This document shows positions 62,326 through 64,000 of a DNA stretch of 64,000 bases, one piece after another. Location of the stretch: positions 1 through 64,000 of the forward strand of contig JAEUKK010000082.1 of assembly GCA_016792625.1 (NCBI GenBank), read 5' to 3'. This stretch comes from Deltaproteobacteria bacterium. GTDB taxonomy: Bacteria > Myxococcota_A > UBA796 > UBA2385. The translations under genes and the position numbers were made by a program. Within the stretch, counting starts at the first letter, position 1. Each line of letters begins with the position of its first letter. Below the pieces are notes generated by a model. That model had not been told where the DNA came from and made no database searches. It saw nothing but the letters and a program-made list of their open reading frames with translations.

Positions 62326-63482
62326 GCCCCGCCGCGCCCGAGGGCCCACTCGACCCCGACGCGCTGCGACCGGCCTGGGCCGCCGCGCTCGCCGCCGGCC
62401 ACGCCGACAAGGCGCTGACCCTGCGGCGGATCGAGCGCCTGCACGACGCCCTGCCCCTGCAGCTCGGCCCGGTGCGGCGGCGGCGCTGGCTCTGCGCCGA
62501 CCCCACCACCTCGACCTGGGAGGGCGTCTGCGTCGAGACCGGCCAGCGCGCCCGGGTGCGCGTGCGTGACCCCGGACGCAGCGGCCCCGCCTTGCGCCCG
62601 CCGGCGCCCAGTTCCCGCCCCTTGCCCGCCGGGGAGGGCGCTTGGCTGGTCTTGCCCGGCCCCACCCTGCGTGAGCTCTGCGCCGAGCCCGAGCTGGTCG
62701 ACGAGGCCACCGCCCTGCGTTGGTTGGGCAGCGGCTGCGCGGCGCTCTCGGCGGGTGCGCCGGGCGCCGCCCCCCTTCAAGACCTGCTCGCGCTCGGCGA
62801 TCAGGGCCTGCAGCTCGTCGATCTGGGGGAGGATGCCGCCGAAGCCGAGGCCCCGCCCAGCCTGCCCGCGGCCCTCGCCGCCCTGGCCGCGCACCTCCAA
62901 ACGCTGCCCATCACCCCCGCCGAGCCGGTGGGCGCCCTGCTGCGCGACTGGGCCGCAGCCCCACCACCCTCGGTCGACCTCGCCGCCGGCCTGCTGCGCC
63001 AGCACCTCGCGGCCAGCTTGACCGAGCGCCGCCACCGCCTCGCCCTGCAGCGCCGCAACCGCAAGAACCTCGACCAGCGCGCTGCGCTGCGCGCGCACCT
63101 CGAGCGGCTCTGGGGGGCTTGGCGCCCCGCGCCAGGTCGCTACGCCCTGGCCGCGGCCCGCGACGGCCTGCTCACCGCGCTCGTGGTCGAGGCCGGGCGG
63201 GTGCGCGGCGGCACCCTCGAAGCGGGGGAGGAGGCGCGCCAAGAGGCCGCCCTGCCCGTCATCTTCGAAGGAGATACCCTCGACGCCCCCCGTACCCGCG
63301 CCCTGCTGCGGGCCTGGGCGACCCGGGGCCGGGGCGCGCCCGAGGCCCTCGCCGCAGCCGCCGCCGGCTGGGGGCATGGGGCCGACCCCGACCCGGTCTG
63401 CCGCTGGCTGGCCGGCATGGCCCGCCTGCGCGCCGCCCGGCTGCTGCTCGACGCCGAGGGGCGCAGGCCGCCCGCCCGCTGA
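62322..63482 (+). CDS. Unknown protein coupled to murJ, kinase-like by pattern
   Basis: 386 residues, GTG overlapping the murJ stop. No signal peptide or membrane segment. Residues 45-165 run like a degenerate protein kinase: TSTWEGVCVETGQRARVRVRDP (beta1-beta3 with no catalytic Lys), AWLVLPGPTLRELCAEP (hinge), APLQDLLALGDQGLQLVDLGED (in place of HRDLKPxN ... DFG). Catalytic residues are missing, so it could be a pseudokinase. The remainder is helical with a basic segment (RRHRLALQRRNRKN). Mycobacterial MviN carries a fused pseudokinase, a suggestive parallel. Weak similarity; may be a new family. Confidence 0.6.
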   Translation: MSPAAPEGPLDPDALRPAWAAALAAGHADKALTLRRIERLHDALPLQLGPVRRRRWLCADPTTSTWEGVCVETGQRARVRVRDPGRSGPALRPPAPSSRPLPAGEGAWLVLPGPTLRELCAEPELVDEATALRWLGSGCAALSAGAPGAAPLQDLLALGDQGLQLVDLGEDAAEAEAPPSLPAALAALAAHLQTLPITPAEPVGALLRDWAAAPPPSVDLAAGLLRQHLAASLTERRHRLALQRRNRKNLDQRAALRAHLERLWGAWRPAPGRYALAAARDGLLTALVVEAGRVRGGTLEAGEEARQEAALPVIFEGDTLDAPRTRALLRAWATRGRGAPEALAAAAAGWGHGADPDPVCRWLAGMARLRAARLLLDAEGRRPPAR

Positions 63483-63520
63483 GGCGCCCCGCGGCCCCTC
63501 CCCTCTGCTATGATCGGCGG

Positions 63521-64000
63521 GTGGGCGTTTCTCTCGACATCCTGGCCGGCCAGAAGGTGCTGCTGACCGGGGCCTCGGGGCAGCTGGGCGGCGCGCTCGC
63601 CCGCCGCCTGCGCACCGCGGGGGTCATGGTGCACGGCCTCGGCCGCGCCGCTGGGGGCCCCGCGCCCTGGCACACCTGGCCCGCCCCTGGGGCGCTCGGC
63701 CGGCTGCTGCGCGACGAGGGCATTGACCAGGTCGTGCACCTCGCCTCGCCCATCCAGCTCGGCGCGGATCGGGGCGCCACCGCGGCCTTGGAAGAGGGTG
63801 TGCTCACCCGCACCCGCGAGGTCGGCGAGGCCTGCCTCGACGCGGGCTGCGCGCTGGTCCACGTCGGCACCTGCGACGAGGTGGCCGGTGGCCCCGCGCC
63901 CTTCGCCGAAGCAGCGCCGTCCGCGCCGATCAGCGCCTACGCCGCGCTGAAGGTGGCCGCGGCCGCCCACCTGCGCTTCCTCGAGCGGGCCCACGGCCTG
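63521..64000 (+). CDS. NAD-dependent epimerase/dehydratase family protein (3' truncated by window edge)
   Basis: 160 residues visible from GTG 63521; the frame is open to the right edge. Rossmann motif LLTGASGQLGGALARRL at about residue 17, VVHLASP after beta4, VHVGTCDE and YAALKVAAAAHLRF, the Y-x-x-x-K catalytic pair. Extended SDRs of this type modify nucleotide sugars for surface polysaccharide. It begins 39 bases after the murJ-linked gene. Confidence 0.8.
   Translation, partial: MGVSLDILAGQKVLLTGASGQLGGALARRLRTAGVMVHGLGRAAGGPAPWHTWPAPGALGRLLRDEGIDQVVHLASPIQLGADRGATAALEEGVLTRTREVGEACLDAGCALVHVGTCDEVAGGPAPFAEAAPSAPISAYAALKVAAAAHLRFLERAHGL

Overview
The window is about 64 kb of very GC-rich bacterial chromosome (by eye around 70 percent G+C), densely packed with short intergenic gaps, many GTG starts and several 1-4 base stop/start overlaps. 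The gene content points to Myxococcota or a related former deltaproteobacterial lineage: numerous secreted lipoproteins with no clear family, two surface proteins with a Cys + hydrophobic + poly-Arg tail resembling MYXO-CTERM sorting signals, a giant DxDxDG repeat lipoprotein, large hybrid histidine kinases, a sigma-54 promoter, PEGA, FG-GAP and LRV repeat proteins, and multihaem c-type cytochromes. This is inference from gene style; there is no rRNA or tRNA in the window to confirm it.

Layout. 0-12 kb: 5'-truncated SNF2 helicase, THUMP-type RNA methyltransferase, small GYF_2-like membrane protein (minus), selB, a PEGA-domain protein, and a 1432-residue lipoprotein made of 38 Cys-bracketed acidic repeats. 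12-19 kb: DprE1-like oxidase and DprE2-like reductase pair, then FIST sensor plus hybrid kinase, and a convergent dihaem lipoprotein. 19-31 kb: M2 metallopeptidase, PAS hybrid kinase, DUF3616-like protein, a minus-strand lipoprotein and fatty-acid desaturase, then a structured regulatory region with a consensus sigma-54 promoter driving a C39-like cysteine peptidase, a YkgJ-type Cys-cluster protein (minus), a divergent cis-prenyltransferase coupled to an unknown protein, and a DUF4259 protein.

31-44 kb: a surface protein with a sorting tail, a zinc-ribbon/LRV protein (minus), aspS, an FtsH-like ATPase lacking its protease domain coupled to an M50 membrane protease, map (minus), a swivel-first aconitase-family enzyme, then a minus-strand group of trmK and two lipoproteins. 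45-54 kb: a secreted unknown protein, clpB (minus), a small lipoprotein, then a minus-strand group of an SPFH/GYF_2 protein, moaB and an MBL-fold protein that has lost its metal motif, followed by a secreted subtilisin. 54-64 kb: an FG-GAP lipoprotein overlapping a pentahaem lipoprotein, two unknown lipoproteins, murJ coupled to a kinase-like protein, and a 3'-truncated nucleotide-sugar-epimerase-type gene.

Themes: cell-envelope construction (MurJ, DprE1/E2, cis-prenyltransferase, SPFH, membrane proteases), proteostasis (ClpB, FtsH-like/M50), translation (AspRS, SelB, MetAP, TrmK, RlmL-like) and an exported proteome of lipoproteins. Convergent gene pairs are separated by GC-rich hairpins without T-tracts. 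All functional statements rest on motifs read by eye; no database search was run.
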